Assembly: GCA_036012155.1 (NCBI GenBank)
Contig: DASCOT010000044.1
Span: 1 to 27,434 of the forward strand
From: DASCOT01 sp036012155
Lineage (GTDB): Bacteria > Acidobacteriota > UBA890 > WLXD01
DNA: 27,434 nucleotides
Direction of reading: 5' to 3'
Notes under the pieces: model-generated
What the model was told of the DNA's origin: nothing
Databases searched by the model: none
The model's input: the letters and a program-made list of their open reading frames with translations, nothing else
Position numbers and translations under genes: made by a program
Shown here: positions 1 through 8,243 of the stretch, piece after piece
Numbering within the stretch: position 1 is the stretch's first letter
How the letters are laid out: each line of letters starts with the position of its first letter

Positions 1-205
1 CGCTTCCGTTCAAACTCCTACAATACAAAGTCACATTCCCCTCAGGCGGAGCATCCCAACGTCGGGCGACTACATTTTCAGCGATAGTTAGTCCTTGGCC
101 AACCAGCTTTTCAAGCAGATATTTAGCACGCCATGTCGAACGTCCAGCATCAGCCCACAATTCATCTCCTGAGTAATCATAGGCATCTCGGGCCCGGTAG
201 CTCAT
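1..205 (-). CDS. Partial unknown protein, 3' end outside window
   Basis: The minus strand stays open for 68 codons from an ATG at 205 to the window edge. The peptide begins MSYRARDAYD and includes acidic, Trp- and Arg-containing stretches, with no motif I recognise. GC over positions 1-180 is about 49% by hand count (88 of 180), against roughly 58-63% in two hand-counted lines just downstream. Codon choice is also different, with many GAT, GAA, GCT and TTG codons. The putative start lies only 18 bases from the divergent start at 224, which leaves no room for two promoters. It is either an acquired or phage-like gene fragment or sequence joined wrongly at the contig end. The coding call itself is only moderately sure. 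Confidence 0.4.
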   Translation of the reverse strand, partial: MSYRARDAYDYSGDELWADAGRSTWRAKYLLEKLVGQGLTIAENVVARRWDAPPEGNVTLYCRSLNGS

Positions 206-223
206 GACCCCAGGATCCAAAGA

Positions 224-1048
224 ATGAACGACGTGTACGCCATGCTCATCGGTTTTGCCTCCGGCATCCACACCTCGACATGGGGGATGTACAAGGACGC
301 TCCGCACGAGGGCTTCACCTGGCCGAAGTACCTACGCAGCACCGTCATCGGAGTGCTGGTGGCGTTGGTGCTGAATCGCGTGCTGCAGCTCGACCTGACG
401 ATGGCCTCCAACGTTGCGGTGTTCTTCGGTGCCACCTATGTCGGCGAGCGGGCCCTTCTGGAGTTCTGGAAGACGTTCCTGCGCGTCGAGGACCAGTCGA
501 AGTACTTCATCCCCATGCAGTTCGCCGTTCTTGGCAAGGTGGTAGAGAACCGGGCCATCCAGCTGTTCGTAGCGGCGGCCTACGCCGCTACCTGCATCTT
601 CATCGGTTACTCGATCTGGCGCTTTCAGCAGGCTGAGCCGAATCTGAGTCCGCTGCTCGTGGTGGCCACGATCGGCGCCGCCGGCGGTTGGATTTCGGCC
701 TTTGGCGGCGCCTGGAAGGACGCTCCCAAAGAGGGCTTCGAGATCCTCAAGTTCTTTCGCAGCCCGCTGCTTGCCGCCGCCTGGGCGTACCTATTGGCAC
801 ACTTCACAGGCAACTATCTGCTGATCGCTGCCTGCGCTCTTGGCTACACCATCGCCACCACCGAGACCTACAAGACGTTCTTCTTCCCCAGCAAACAGCG
901 CGGCAAGTTCGCCGGCATGCCGATCTCGCATCCTGAGTGGATGGCTCGCCGCTACTACTTCGTGCCCTTGTACGTGGCGGTTTGGGTCGGCGTCATCGTG
1001 ACGTTCGTCGTGGCGTTCAATGGCCCCCATCATGGATTGCTGGGCTAG
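224..1048 (+). CDS. Membrane protein with internally duplicated module
   Basis: This 274-residue protein has several hydrophobic segments (about 40-55, 63-75, 113-132, 144-160, 182-210 and 245-265), so it should sit in the inner membrane. Residues about 8-86 and 147-220 are two copies of one module. Each has a hydrophobic helix, a G-x-(Y/W)-K-D-A-P-x-E-G-F motif (centred on 24-31 and 165-172), K-x-x-R-S, a second hydrophobic pair and an (F/Y)-K-T-F end. I do not recognise the family. The lysine/aspartate/proline motif would lie at a membrane boundary in both halves, as in pseudosymmetric transporters or channels, but that is inference. The frame is open upstream to 173. ATG 224 is preceded by a weak AAAGA. 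The gene converges on the receptor gene. Confidence 0.8.
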   Translation: MNDVYAMLIGFASGIHTSTWGMYKDAPHEGFTWPKYLRSTVIGVLVALVLNRVLQLDLTMASNVAVFFGATYVGERALLEFWKTFLRVEDQSKYFIPMQFAVLGKVVENRAIQLFVAAAYAATCIFIGYSIWRFQQAEPNLSPLLVVATIGAAGGWISAFGGAWKDAPKEGFEILKFFRSPLLAAAWAYLLAHFTGNYLLIAACALGYTIATTETYKTFFFPSKQRGKFAGMPISHPEWMARRYYFVPLYVAVWVGVIVTFVVAFNGPHHGLLG

Positions 1049-1158
1049 GGCAGGGCTCGCGTCGGGAGAGCATTCCGGGGATGGGCTCAGGTAGCGGCGA
1101 TCGACCGCTGCGTAGAGACCGCCGGTGTGCCGTGTTGCCTGTGCGTCCCGGGTCGATC

Positions 1159-3844
1159 TCAGAACTCGTACGCCAGCCGCGTGTAGTAGAAGCCGCCGTT
1201 GAAGCCGAAGGGTGCGGTGCGGCAAGGATAGACGAAGACACCGCCGAAAGAGATCTCCGGACGGTTCTCGTCGGGGAAGGTAATGGAAGATGTTGTTTGC
1301 TCCGACCGATATGTTGAGGCCTGAGCGCAATGGGTGCGTGAACTCCAGGTCCACCAGCCACTTGGCGGCGAAGATCTGATCGAGGGCCGGGTTGCCGGCG
1401 CTCTCCACCGTCTTGACCGAGCCGAAGCGGTTCGCTCGCACGACCGCGACAATCTCCGGGTGCGTGTAGCGTGCCGATAGCTGGTAGTGGCTGCGCGGCT
1501 GCGCACTTTCGATTCGCTCGCGCTCGATGCGGTTGAACAGCGTGGCTCCCAGACCGCTCAAGGCAGGGGGGGTGCGAACGTTGCCGACGACCCGGGTGCG
1601 GTTCCAGTTCGCCGCGCCGGTCAGGTGTAGGCTGCCTTCGCGGCCGATCTGGTCGAACCATGCCACTACGAGGTCGGCGCCGACGGTCTCGGTGTCGATG
1701 GCATTGCTGAAGAACTGAGCCGCGTTTACGCCGAAAGGCTGCAGGATGGAGCGAATTGGCCCGGCGGGATCGGTCTCCGACTGGAACTGGCCGGAGACCA
1801 CGATGCGGTCTTCGATGCCGATGAAGAACACATCGCCGGTCAGCGACCAGTTCGATGCCGGGCGAGCGACGAACCCGAGGCTCATGTTTCGCGCCGTCTC
1901 CTCACGCAGAGAGGGCACCCCGAAGGCGTTGGTTACCTCGCCGCCGTTGGCGAAGGTGCCGACCTCGAAGGGCACGAGCTCACCGGTAGCGTCGCTGAAC
2001 ACGAACTGAGTGCTGGTGTTGTTGAAATGGGCCTGGTGCAACGATGGTGCGCGAAATCCGCTGCTAACCGAGCCGCGCAGCGCGAAGGTGTCTGTCAGCT
2101 CCCAGCGTGCGGCGACCTTGCCACTCAGGAAAGAGCCGAAGTCGGTGTAGTCCTCAAACCTCACCGCCGTGGCAAGCAGCAGGTCGTCGCGCAGACGGGT
2201 TTCCAGATCGACATATGCGCCGACGGCGGTGCGTGACTGATCGATCTCGTTGTTGGGGCGAAAACCGGAGAATACCTGAATTCCCGGGGCCGCCTGGCCG
2301 CCGAACTGATCCGGGAAGCCGCCGTCGATCCACGAGGCCCTCTCGCCAGCCTCGATCTGGTAGTTGTCGCGCCGAATCTCGGCACCGACGGCCAGCTGCA
2401 CCGGGTGCTGCAGGCCCCAGTCGACGTCGGTGAAGGCGTCGACATTGAAGGTGGTCTGGCGGAAGTTGAGCGTGCCGGCCCGCGCCGAGGTGGGGCTCGA
2501 GGGTCCTATCGACACGTTGTTGGAGTTGTTGATGATGAATTCGAATGAGTTGGAGCCGCTGGTGAGACTAGTGTCGAGGCTCCAGCCGCCGAGCACCGCA
2601 CGGTAGCCCACCGACCCCGATAGGTCGTCGACCTCGGTATTGATGAGCGGCAGAAACCCATCCGGGTGGATTTCCGGGCGCGTGCGCGCATCCAACGCAC
2701 GCCGATAGAAGCCGGCGGATTCTCCCTTGCGGCCGGAGTATCCGCCAAAGAAGGAGAACGTGCCGGTGTCGCCGACGCCCGTCTCGGCGTTGGCCCACAG
2801 CGTCAAGTTCTCCGAGTCGGCGTCGCCGTAGCGATGGTTGAGGGGCTCGAAGCTGGCCTCGCGCGGATCCGCAGAGCCGTCCGCAAGTGGCAGATACTGC
2901 TGCCGCTGGTCGAATCCAGCGCGGTTGGCATTGCCGCGGTTGCGATAGTCGCCCGTGAGGTTCAGGAAGCCACGGCTGCCCAGCTTCAGTCCATGGTTCA
3001 CCGAGGCCTGAACGAGCTCGCCGTCGCTACGATACATCTGTCCCAGATTGAGCTTCACCTGTGTCCCGGAAGGCCGCTCCTTGAGGACTATGTTCATCAC
3101 TCCGGCGATAGCATCGGAGCCGTGCTGTGCCGCGGCACCGTCGCGGAGGATCTCGACGCGCTCGATGGCCGCCGCCGGGATGGTGTTGAGATCGACACCG
3201 GCGGATCCGCGTCCGACGGAGCCGTTCACGTGCACCAGTGCGCTCATATGGCGCCGCTTGCCGTTGACCAGCACCAGCGTCTGATCCGGCCCCAGTCCGC
3301 GTAGCGTCGATGGCCGTACAACGTCGGTTCCGTCGCTGATCGTCGACGTCGAGAAGTTGAACGACGGCGCCAGAAACTGAATCATGCGGCTGGTTTCGGA
3401 TTGCCCGGTGCGCTCGAGCTCCGCAGTGTCGAGGACGTCCACCGGCACCGGCGTCTCCAGCACCGTACGCTCGGCGCGCGACCCAATGACGACCACGTCT
3501 TCGCCAAGTGTCGGTCGCAGCGCGAACATCACGACGTCAACCCGCAGGCTCTCTCCCTGACCGAGCACAACCCGCCGCTCTACGGACAAGAAGTTCTCCC
3601 GGGAAACACGGAGGGTGTACACGCCGGGGGCCGCCGACCGCCGAAAGCGCCCGTCGGCCCCTGTTTCGACCGAAGCCCCGGTCTCGACGATCTCGATCTT
3701 GACGGTCTCGAGCGGTGCTTGGGTGAAGCCGTTGACCACGCGGCCGTGGATCTCCGCCTGCTGGGGTGCGGCAGCCAGGACCGATGGAATCAGCAGCACG
3801 ATGCTCGTTAGCGCGAGGATTGCTGGCTGCCGGTGTCTACGCAT
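1159..3844 (-). CDS. TonB-dependent outer membrane receptor (frameshifted near 3' end)
   Basis: This is a ligand-gated outer membrane beta-barrel that takes up substrates using TonB energy. From the N-terminus come a signal peptide (1-26), a carboxypeptidase-regulatory-like domain (about 30-108), a TonB-box-like EDVVVIG (115-121), a plug domain (about 125-255, with TLRGLGPDQTLVLVNGKR and AGVMNIVL) and a barrel. The start is ATG 3844, with GAGAGG six bases upstream. The frame breaks at a GGGG run (1273-1276; CCCC in the coding sense). Reading it as three bases restores a C-terminus that ends in YYTRLAYEF, the aromatic terminus expected of barrel proteins; the product is then about 894 residues. 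Read as given, the frame runs on to 791 with non-barrel sequence, antisense to the upstream gene. The substrate is unknown. The divergent peptidase operon suggests peptides, as inference. Confidence 0.9.
1273..1276 (-). other. Probable one-base frameshift in receptor gene
   Basis: Four consecutive C in coding sense follow the codons for IFHYLP. Removing one C changes the continuation from RREPSGD to DENRPEISFGG and on to a proper barrel end. An indel in a homopolymer is most simply a sequencing or assembly error, but a real mutation cannot be excluded. Confidence 0.8.
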
Positions 3845-3952
3845 GGTGGGCCTCTCTAACAGGTGGGCGATCCGTGCGAATGAAACGATCGGGGAGGCCG
3901 CACCTGCGAAGCTTAGCAGGGTGCTGGCGCCGCGTCTGGCACGGCTGACTGC

Positions 3953-3987
3953 CTCTCTCGATGGCGGCGCATGGCGTCCCGAGAGAG
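3953..3987. promoter_or_regulatory. Inverted repeat in divergent promoter region
   Basis: In the 233-base gap between the divergent receptor and propeller genes, CTCTCTCG (3953-3960) and CGAGAGAG (3980-3987) are perfect 8-base inverted copies separated by 19 bases. The same gap holds a 12-base direct repeat. The arrangement resembles an operator for a dimeric regulator of both genes. No regulator is known and no convincing -35/-10 pair was found, so this is a weak call. Confidence 0.3.
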
Positions 3988-4028
3988 ACAGGTACGGGCC
4001 GGCGCCGTATCATGCGCTCGATGGCGGC
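3957..4028 (+). repeat. Pair of 12-base direct repeats, 60-base period
   Basis: CTCGATGGCGGC occurs at 3957-3968 and again at 4017-4028, exactly 60 bases apart, in the intergenic region upstream of the propeller gene. The first copy overlaps the left arm of the inverted repeat. It may be a regulatory site or chance. Confidence 0.45.
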
Positions 4029-4077
4029 TTTCGCTGCAAGACGAACCAGAGTTCCCAGTCGATGATTTGACCTTTCG

Positions 4078-5238
4078 ATGCGCAAGCTCTTACTACCCCT
4101 ACTTGCTGTTCTCCTGGGCGTGGCGCCGCCGGCCGCTCGCCTGATCTCCCTGACGGCTGTGCCGCAAGGGCCCACCGCTGACGCTGCGGCGGAGTCCCGT
4201 TTCCTCAGTCGCATACGCAGGCTCACCTATGAAGGTGTGCGCGCTGGCGAGGGGTACTACTCGTACGACGGCACCAAGATGGTGCTGCAGAGCGAGCGAG
4301 AGGCGGATAATCCCTTCTATCAGATCTACCAACTGGATCTCACCACCGGCGAGACGCAGCGCGTCTCGTCCGGTGTGGGCAAGACGACCTGTGCCTTCAT
4401 TCATCCCGTAACAGGCGAAGTGGAGTACGCCTCTACGCACCTCGACCCCGACTCGAAGCGTTACCAGCAGGAAGAATTCGACATGCGTGCCTCGGGGCAG
4501 GAGCGGCGTTATGCCTGGGACTACGACCCGGCGATGGACATCTTCGTGACCGACCCGGCCACCGGCGAGACGCGCCAACTGACCGAAGCACGAGGCTACG
4601 ATGCCGAGGGTAGCTACTCCCCCGACGGCGAGTGGATCGTTTTCTCGTCGAACCGGAACGCTTACGCGCGCCAGCTGACGAGCCAGGAGCAAAGTCTCCT
4701 GGAGGTCGATCCCGCCTACTTCGCCGATCTTTGGATCATGCGCGCCGACGGCACTGACCAGCGGCAAATCACCGATGTGCCCGGGTACGACGGCGGGCCT
4801 TTCTTCTTTCACGATGGCTCACGCATCATCTGGCGACGCTTCCATCCGTCGGGTTTGCGGGCCGACGTGTACTCGGCCAATCCTGATGGAACCGATGAGC
4901 GCCGACTCACCGATTTCGGCGCGATGAGTTGGGCGCCATACGTGCACCCCTCGCGGCAGTATGTGTTCTTTGCGTCGAACAAGCTCGGCTTCGAGAACTT
5001 CGAGGTGTTCATGGTCGACATTGCCGGCGACAAGGAGCCCGTCAGGGTGACCTACTCGGACCGTTTCGATGGCTTGCCGGTGCCGGCCCCTGACGGCGAG
5101 ACGCTGTCATGGACCTCCCAGCGTCACGGCGAGGAGGGCTCGCAGATCTTCGTTGCGCAGTGGAGCCACGAGGCCGCGCTGGCGGCGCTGGCGGCGGCTC
5201 CGTCGCGGATACGCAACTCCGAGGAAAGCGGCCAGTGA
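4078..5238 (+). CDS. Exported TolB-like PD40 beta-propeller protein
   Basis: This 386-residue protein starts with a signal peptide (MRKLLLPLLAVLLGVAPPAA). It then carries repeated PD40/WD40-like blades: YSPDGEWIVFSSNR at 180-193, MRADGTDQRQITD at 221-233, NPDGTDERRLTD at 268-279 and APDGETLSWTSQR at 337-349. Such propellers resemble the C-terminal domain of TolB and the propellers of prolyl oligopeptidases. No catalytic domain follows here, so it probably binds or presents a ligand in the periplasm. It is the first gene of a coupled operon with the M28 and M20 enzymes: its TGA overlaps the GTG start of the next gene. No good ribosome binding site precedes ATG 4078, but the signal peptide supports this start. 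The biological substrate is unknown. Confidence 0.8.
   Translation: MRKLLLPLLAVLLGVAPPAARLISLTAVPQGPTADAAAESRFLSRIRRLTYEGVRAGEGYYSYDGTKMVLQSEREADNPFYQIYQLDLTTGETQRVSSGVGKTTCAFIHPVTGEVEYASTHLDPDSKRYQQEEFDMRASGQERRYAWDYDPAMDIFVTDPATGETRQLTEARGYDAEGSYSPDGEWIVFSSNRNAYARQLTSQEQSLLEVDPAYFADLWIMRADGTDQRQITDVPGYDGGPFFFHDGSRIIWRRFHPSGLRADVYSANPDGTDERRLTDFGAMSWAPYVHPSRQYVFFASNKLGFENFEVFMVDIAGDKEPVRVTYSDRFDGLPVPAPDGETLSWTSQRHGEEGSQIFVAQWSHEAALAALAAAPSRIRNSEESGQ
5221..5228 (+). promoter_or_regulatory. Ribosome binding site for M28 peptidase GTG start
   Basis: GAGGAAAG lies inside the end of the propeller gene. Its GAGGA core ends nine bases before GTG 5235. The in-frame ATG at 5259 has no such site, so this decides the start and implies coupled translation. 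Confidence 0.65.
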
Positions 5239-7082
5239 CCAGCGGCCGCCGCTCGCGCATGCAACTGGAAGCCGTTGCGGCGTCGCTGACGATATTGCTG
5301 CTTCTGCAGGGAGCCTCGATGGTTGCCCACGGGCAGCAATCCCTGAGCGGCGAAGCTGCTATCCACGATCACGTGGAGTTTCTCGCATCTGAAACGTTGG
5401 AAGGGCGGTTGACGGGTACGGCAGGGGCCTCGCGGGCCGCCGACTATTTGGTCGAGCAGCTGCAGAAGCTCGGAGCGAGGCCGCTGCCGGGCGCAGCCGG
5501 CTATCGCTTGCCGTTCGAGTTCACTGCCGGGATCACCGATGCTGGCAGCCGGTTGAGCATCGCGGGTCGGGAGTTCTCGGCGGGCGAGGGCAGGGTGCAG
5601 GCGCTGTCTTTCTCGGAGAACGCCACTGCTGCGGCCGAGCTGGTATTCGCCGGCTACGGCCTTTCGATTCCCGAGAGCCAGGGCTACTCCTATGACAGCT
5701 ACTTCGGGCTCGATGTCACCGACAAGATTGTCGTCGTGCTGCGTTATATCCCCGAGGACGTGGATCCAGAGACACGGGTGATCCTGTCGCGATACTCGGG
5801 GTTGCGCTACAAGGCGCTGCAGGCGCGTGAGCGGGGTGCCAAGGGGTTGCTGGTGGTGACTGGGCCGCGCTCTCCGAACGCCGGTGGCCTTGTGAGGATG
5901 GCCTTCGATACCGCGACGGCCAGCTCCGGAATTGTCGCTGCGAGCGTCGACGGCGGTGTGAGCGAGGCTATCTTCGCAGCGATCGACCGGGATCTCGACG
6001 AAGTGCAGGCAGAGCTCGACACCGGCAATCCGCACGTCGGCGGCTTCGAGCTCGGTGTAGCCGCCGAGCTCAGCGTCAGCGTTCATCGCGAGCGCGGCGA
6101 GGGCAACAATGTGGTCGGCTATCTTCCCGCGTCTGGCTCGCTGGACGGTGTGGACCGTCCTTGGGTAGTGCTCGGCGCTCACTATGATCATCTCGGCCGC
6201 GGCATGGGCGGCAACTCGCTCGCCGGAAAGGACGAGGTCGGCGAGGTGCACAACGGCGCCGACGACAACGCCTCCGGCGTAGCCGCGGTACTGGCTGCCG
6301 GCGCGCGGCTGGACGGCATGTCCCATGCGCGCAATGTGGTGCTGGCCTTCTGGTCGGGCGAGGAGCTCGGCACCGTTGGCTCGCTCGACTTCGTGCGTGG
6401 CGGGAATCTGTCGATGGAACAGGTTGCGGCCAACCTCAACTTCGACATGGTAGGCCGTTCCCGAAACAACCAGCTGGTATTGCAGGCGGTCGGTAGCAGC
6501 GCCGCGTGGCCAGGCTTGATCGAGCGCAGCAACGTGGTTGTGGGCTTCGATATCAAGATAGACGACAATCCGTATCTGCCGACGGACTCCAGCTCGTTCA
6601 ACCAGGCGCGGGTGCCGACGCTGGCGTTCTTTACCGATGTGCACACCGACTACCACCGACCCAGCGATGACGCCGAGCTGCTCAACATCGAAGATCTCAC
6701 TCGCGTCGCGCACCTCGGTGCGCTGGTAGCGCACAAGGTGAGCAATCTGGATGTCGCGCCGCAGTTTGTCGCCGTGCAACAGGCCCGTGGCACGCAGCAG
6801 GGCAGTCGCGACACCGTGAGGGCATTCACCGGCACGATCCCCGACTATGCCTCGGATATCGAGGGATTGCTGCTCGGTGGAGTGATCGATGGCGGTCCGG
6901 CCGAGGAGGCCGGGCTACGCGCCGGCGATGTGATCATCGAGTTCGGTGGCCAGACCATTGCCAACATCTACGATTACACCTATGCGCTTGACGCGGTGAA
7001 GATTGACGAGCCGCTCGAGATCGTGTTCATGCGCGACGGCGAGCGCTACGAGACCACGCTGACGCCGCGAGCGCGTAGCTGA
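5235..7082 (+). CDS. Exported M28 family zinc aminopeptidase with C-terminal PDZ domain
   Basis: This is predicted to remove N-terminal residues from peptides in the periplasm using two zinc ions. From the GTG start it is 615 residues: signal peptide (about 1-35, with RRSR before the hydrophobic core), an inserted PA-like domain (about 130-270) and the M28 catalytic domain. All expected ligands are visible: H316 in AHYDHLG, D343 in NGADDNASG, E376/E377 in SGEELG, D404 in NFDMVGR and H474 in TDYHRPSD. A PDZ domain occupies about 530-612. GTG overlaps the upstream stop (GTGA), and the gene's TGA overlaps the next ATG (TGATG), so the three genes should be translated together. The M28-PDZ arrangement is a known type. 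The exact peptide specificity cannot be read from the sequence. Confidence 0.9.
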   Translation: MTSGRRSRMQLEAVAASLTILLLLQGASMVAHGQQSLSGEAAIHDHVEFLASETLEGRLTGTAGASRAADYLVEQLQKLGARPLPGAAGYRLPFEFTAGITDAGSRLSIAGREFSAGEGRVQALSFSENATAAAELVFAGYGLSIPESQGYSYDSYFGLDVTDKIVVVLRYIPEDVDPETRVILSRYSGLRYKALQARERGAKGLLVVTGPRSPNAGGLVRMAFDTATASSGIVAASVDGGVSEAIFAAIDRDLDEVQAELDTGNPHVGGFELGVAAELSVSVHRERGEGNNVVGYLPASGSLDGVDRPWVVLGAHYDHLGRGMGGNSLAGKDEVGEVHNGADDNASGVAAVLAAGARLDGMSHARNVVLAFWSGEELGTVGSLDFVRGGNLSMEQVAANLNFDMVGRSRNNQLVLQAVGSSAAWPGLIERSNVVVGFDIKIDDNPYLPTDSSSFNQARVPTLAFFTDVHTDYHRPSDDAELLNIEDLTRVAHLGALVAHKVSNLDVAPQFVAVQQARGTQQGSRDTVRAFTGTIPDYASDIEGLLLGGVIDGGPAEEAGLRAGDVIIEFGGQTIANIYDYTYALDAVKIDEPLEIVFMRDGERYETTLTPRARS

Positions 7083-8227
7083 TGATCGATACGCGCTACC
7101 TCGTCGATCGACTCAGTACCTACGTCGCCACGCCATCGATTAATCCGGCCTTTGACTCGACCGGCGCCGAGGGTCCTCTCGCGGCGATCATCGCCGCTGA
7201 TCTGGAGAACCTGGGTATCGTCCCGCAGATGATCGAGCCGGAGCCCGGCCGCACCTCGGTGGTCGGCGTGCTGCCGGGTACCGGCGGTGGCCAGTCTCTG
7301 ATGCTTTACGCCCATCTCGACACGGTCGGGGTCGAAGGAATGGAGGAGCCGTTCGACCCGGTCGTCCGGGACGGGCGTCTGTATGGTCGAGGTGCCTACG
7401 ACATGAAGGCGGGCCTCGCCGCTTGTATCGCCGCCGCCAAGGCGTTGCGCGACATAGACCGCCAGACAGCGGGTGACGTTCTGGTGGTGGCAGTGGCCGA
7501 CGAGGAGGAAGCCAGCGTTGGCATGCGAGCGGTGCTCGAGCGATTTCACGCTGATGCCGCCATCGTCACCGAGCCCACCGAGCTGCAGCTGTGCCTGGCC
7601 CACAAGGGATTCGCCTGGGTCGAGGTCGAGATGCCCGGCGCCGCCGCTCATGGCAGCCTCTTCCAACACGGTGTCGACGCCAACCTGCGCATGGGTCAGC
7701 TGTTGTCGCAGGTGGCTGGACTCGAGCAAGAGATCCGCCGGCGACCACCACACCCGGTGCTAGGACCCGGATCGATGCACGTCGCGCGCCTCGAGGGCGG
7801 CACGGCTTGGAGCACGTATGCAGCGCGCTCGGTCGCACAGATCGAGCGCCGGCTGCTGCCGGGAGAGGACGGAGGGCGGGCAGTGCGTGACATCGAGAAG
7901 CTGGTTGGCGAGTGCCAGGCACTTGCACCTGAGTTGATGGCACGGGTTCGCTTGGTGCTCGAGCGGCCGGCCTTTGAGGCTCGAGCCGACTCCAAGATTG
8001 TCTCGGTCGTCTCGAACGCGGCGCTCGGCGTCCTAGGTGACGCTCCGAACCGGCTCGGCTTTCCCTACTGGATGGATGCGGCCTTTCTCGCCGCGGCCGG
8101 TATCGATACAGCGGTGTTCGGTCACGCGGGCAACGGCGCGCACGCCGCAGTCGAGTGGGTCGACCTGGACTCGGTAGAGAAGTTGAGCGCCACGCTAGCC
8201 CAAGCTGCGCTCGCCTACTGTGCCTAG
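7082..8227 (+). CDS. M20 family metallopeptidase/deacylase (ArgE/DapE-like)
   Basis: This is a 381-residue cytoplasmic enzyme without a signal peptide, of the dinuclear zinc family that includes acetylornithine deacetylase, succinyl-diaminopimelate desuccinylase and carboxypeptidase G2. The metal and catalytic residues are in place: H78 and D80 (YAHLDTVG), D107 (GRGAYDMKAG), E141/E142 (ADEEEASVG), E164 (TEPTELQL) and H354 (GNGAHAAVEW). A dimerisation domain lies between about 175 and 290. Its start overlaps the stop of the M28 gene by one base (TGATG), implying translational coupling. After export-side cleavage by the M28 enzyme, this enzyme could finish degradation of imported dipeptides or N-acyl amino acids. 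That role is inferred from gene order. There is no support for naming it argE or dapE. Confidence 0.85.
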   Translation: MIDTRYLVDRLSTYVATPSINPAFDSTGAEGPLAAIIAADLENLGIVPQMIEPEPGRTSVVGVLPGTGGGQSLMLYAHLDTVGVEGMEEPFDPVVRDGRLYGRGAYDMKAGLAACIAAAKALRDIDRQTAGDVLVVAVADEEEASVGMRAVLERFHADAAIVTEPTELQLCLAHKGFAWVEVEMPGAAAHGSLFQHGVDANLRMGQLLSQVAGLEQEIRRRPPHPVLGPGSMHVARLEGGTAWSTYAARSVAQIERRLLPGEDGGRAVRDIEKLVGECQALAPELMARVRLVLERPAFEARADSKIVSVVSNAALGVLGDAPNRLGFPYWMDAAFLAAAGIDTAVFGHAGNGAHAAVEWVDLDSVEKLSATLAQAALAYCA

Positions 8228-8243
8228 TGTCCTGTACAGCGTA

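Noticed and set aside
213..218. BamHI site near the compositional break as a cloning junction
   Set aside because: A six-base site is common by chance, and no vector sequence is recognisable beside it.
1093..1109. Hairpin AGCGG/CCGCT between convergent genes as terminator
   Set aside because: Only five base pairs, a seven-base loop and no T-run.
791..1158. Extension of the receptor reading frame past 1159 into the upstream gene
   Set aside because: It is produced by the frameshift at 1273-1276; the extension is antisense to a good membrane-protein gene and has no barrel character.
2666..3304. 212-codon plus-strand frame inside the receptor gene
   Set aside because: Antisense to the plug and early barrel of a clearly coding receptor.
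5124..6779. 551-codon open frame antisense to the M28 peptidase
   Set aside because: GC-rich genes often leave antisense frames open; the opposite strand has the complete M28 active site and this frame shows no domain.
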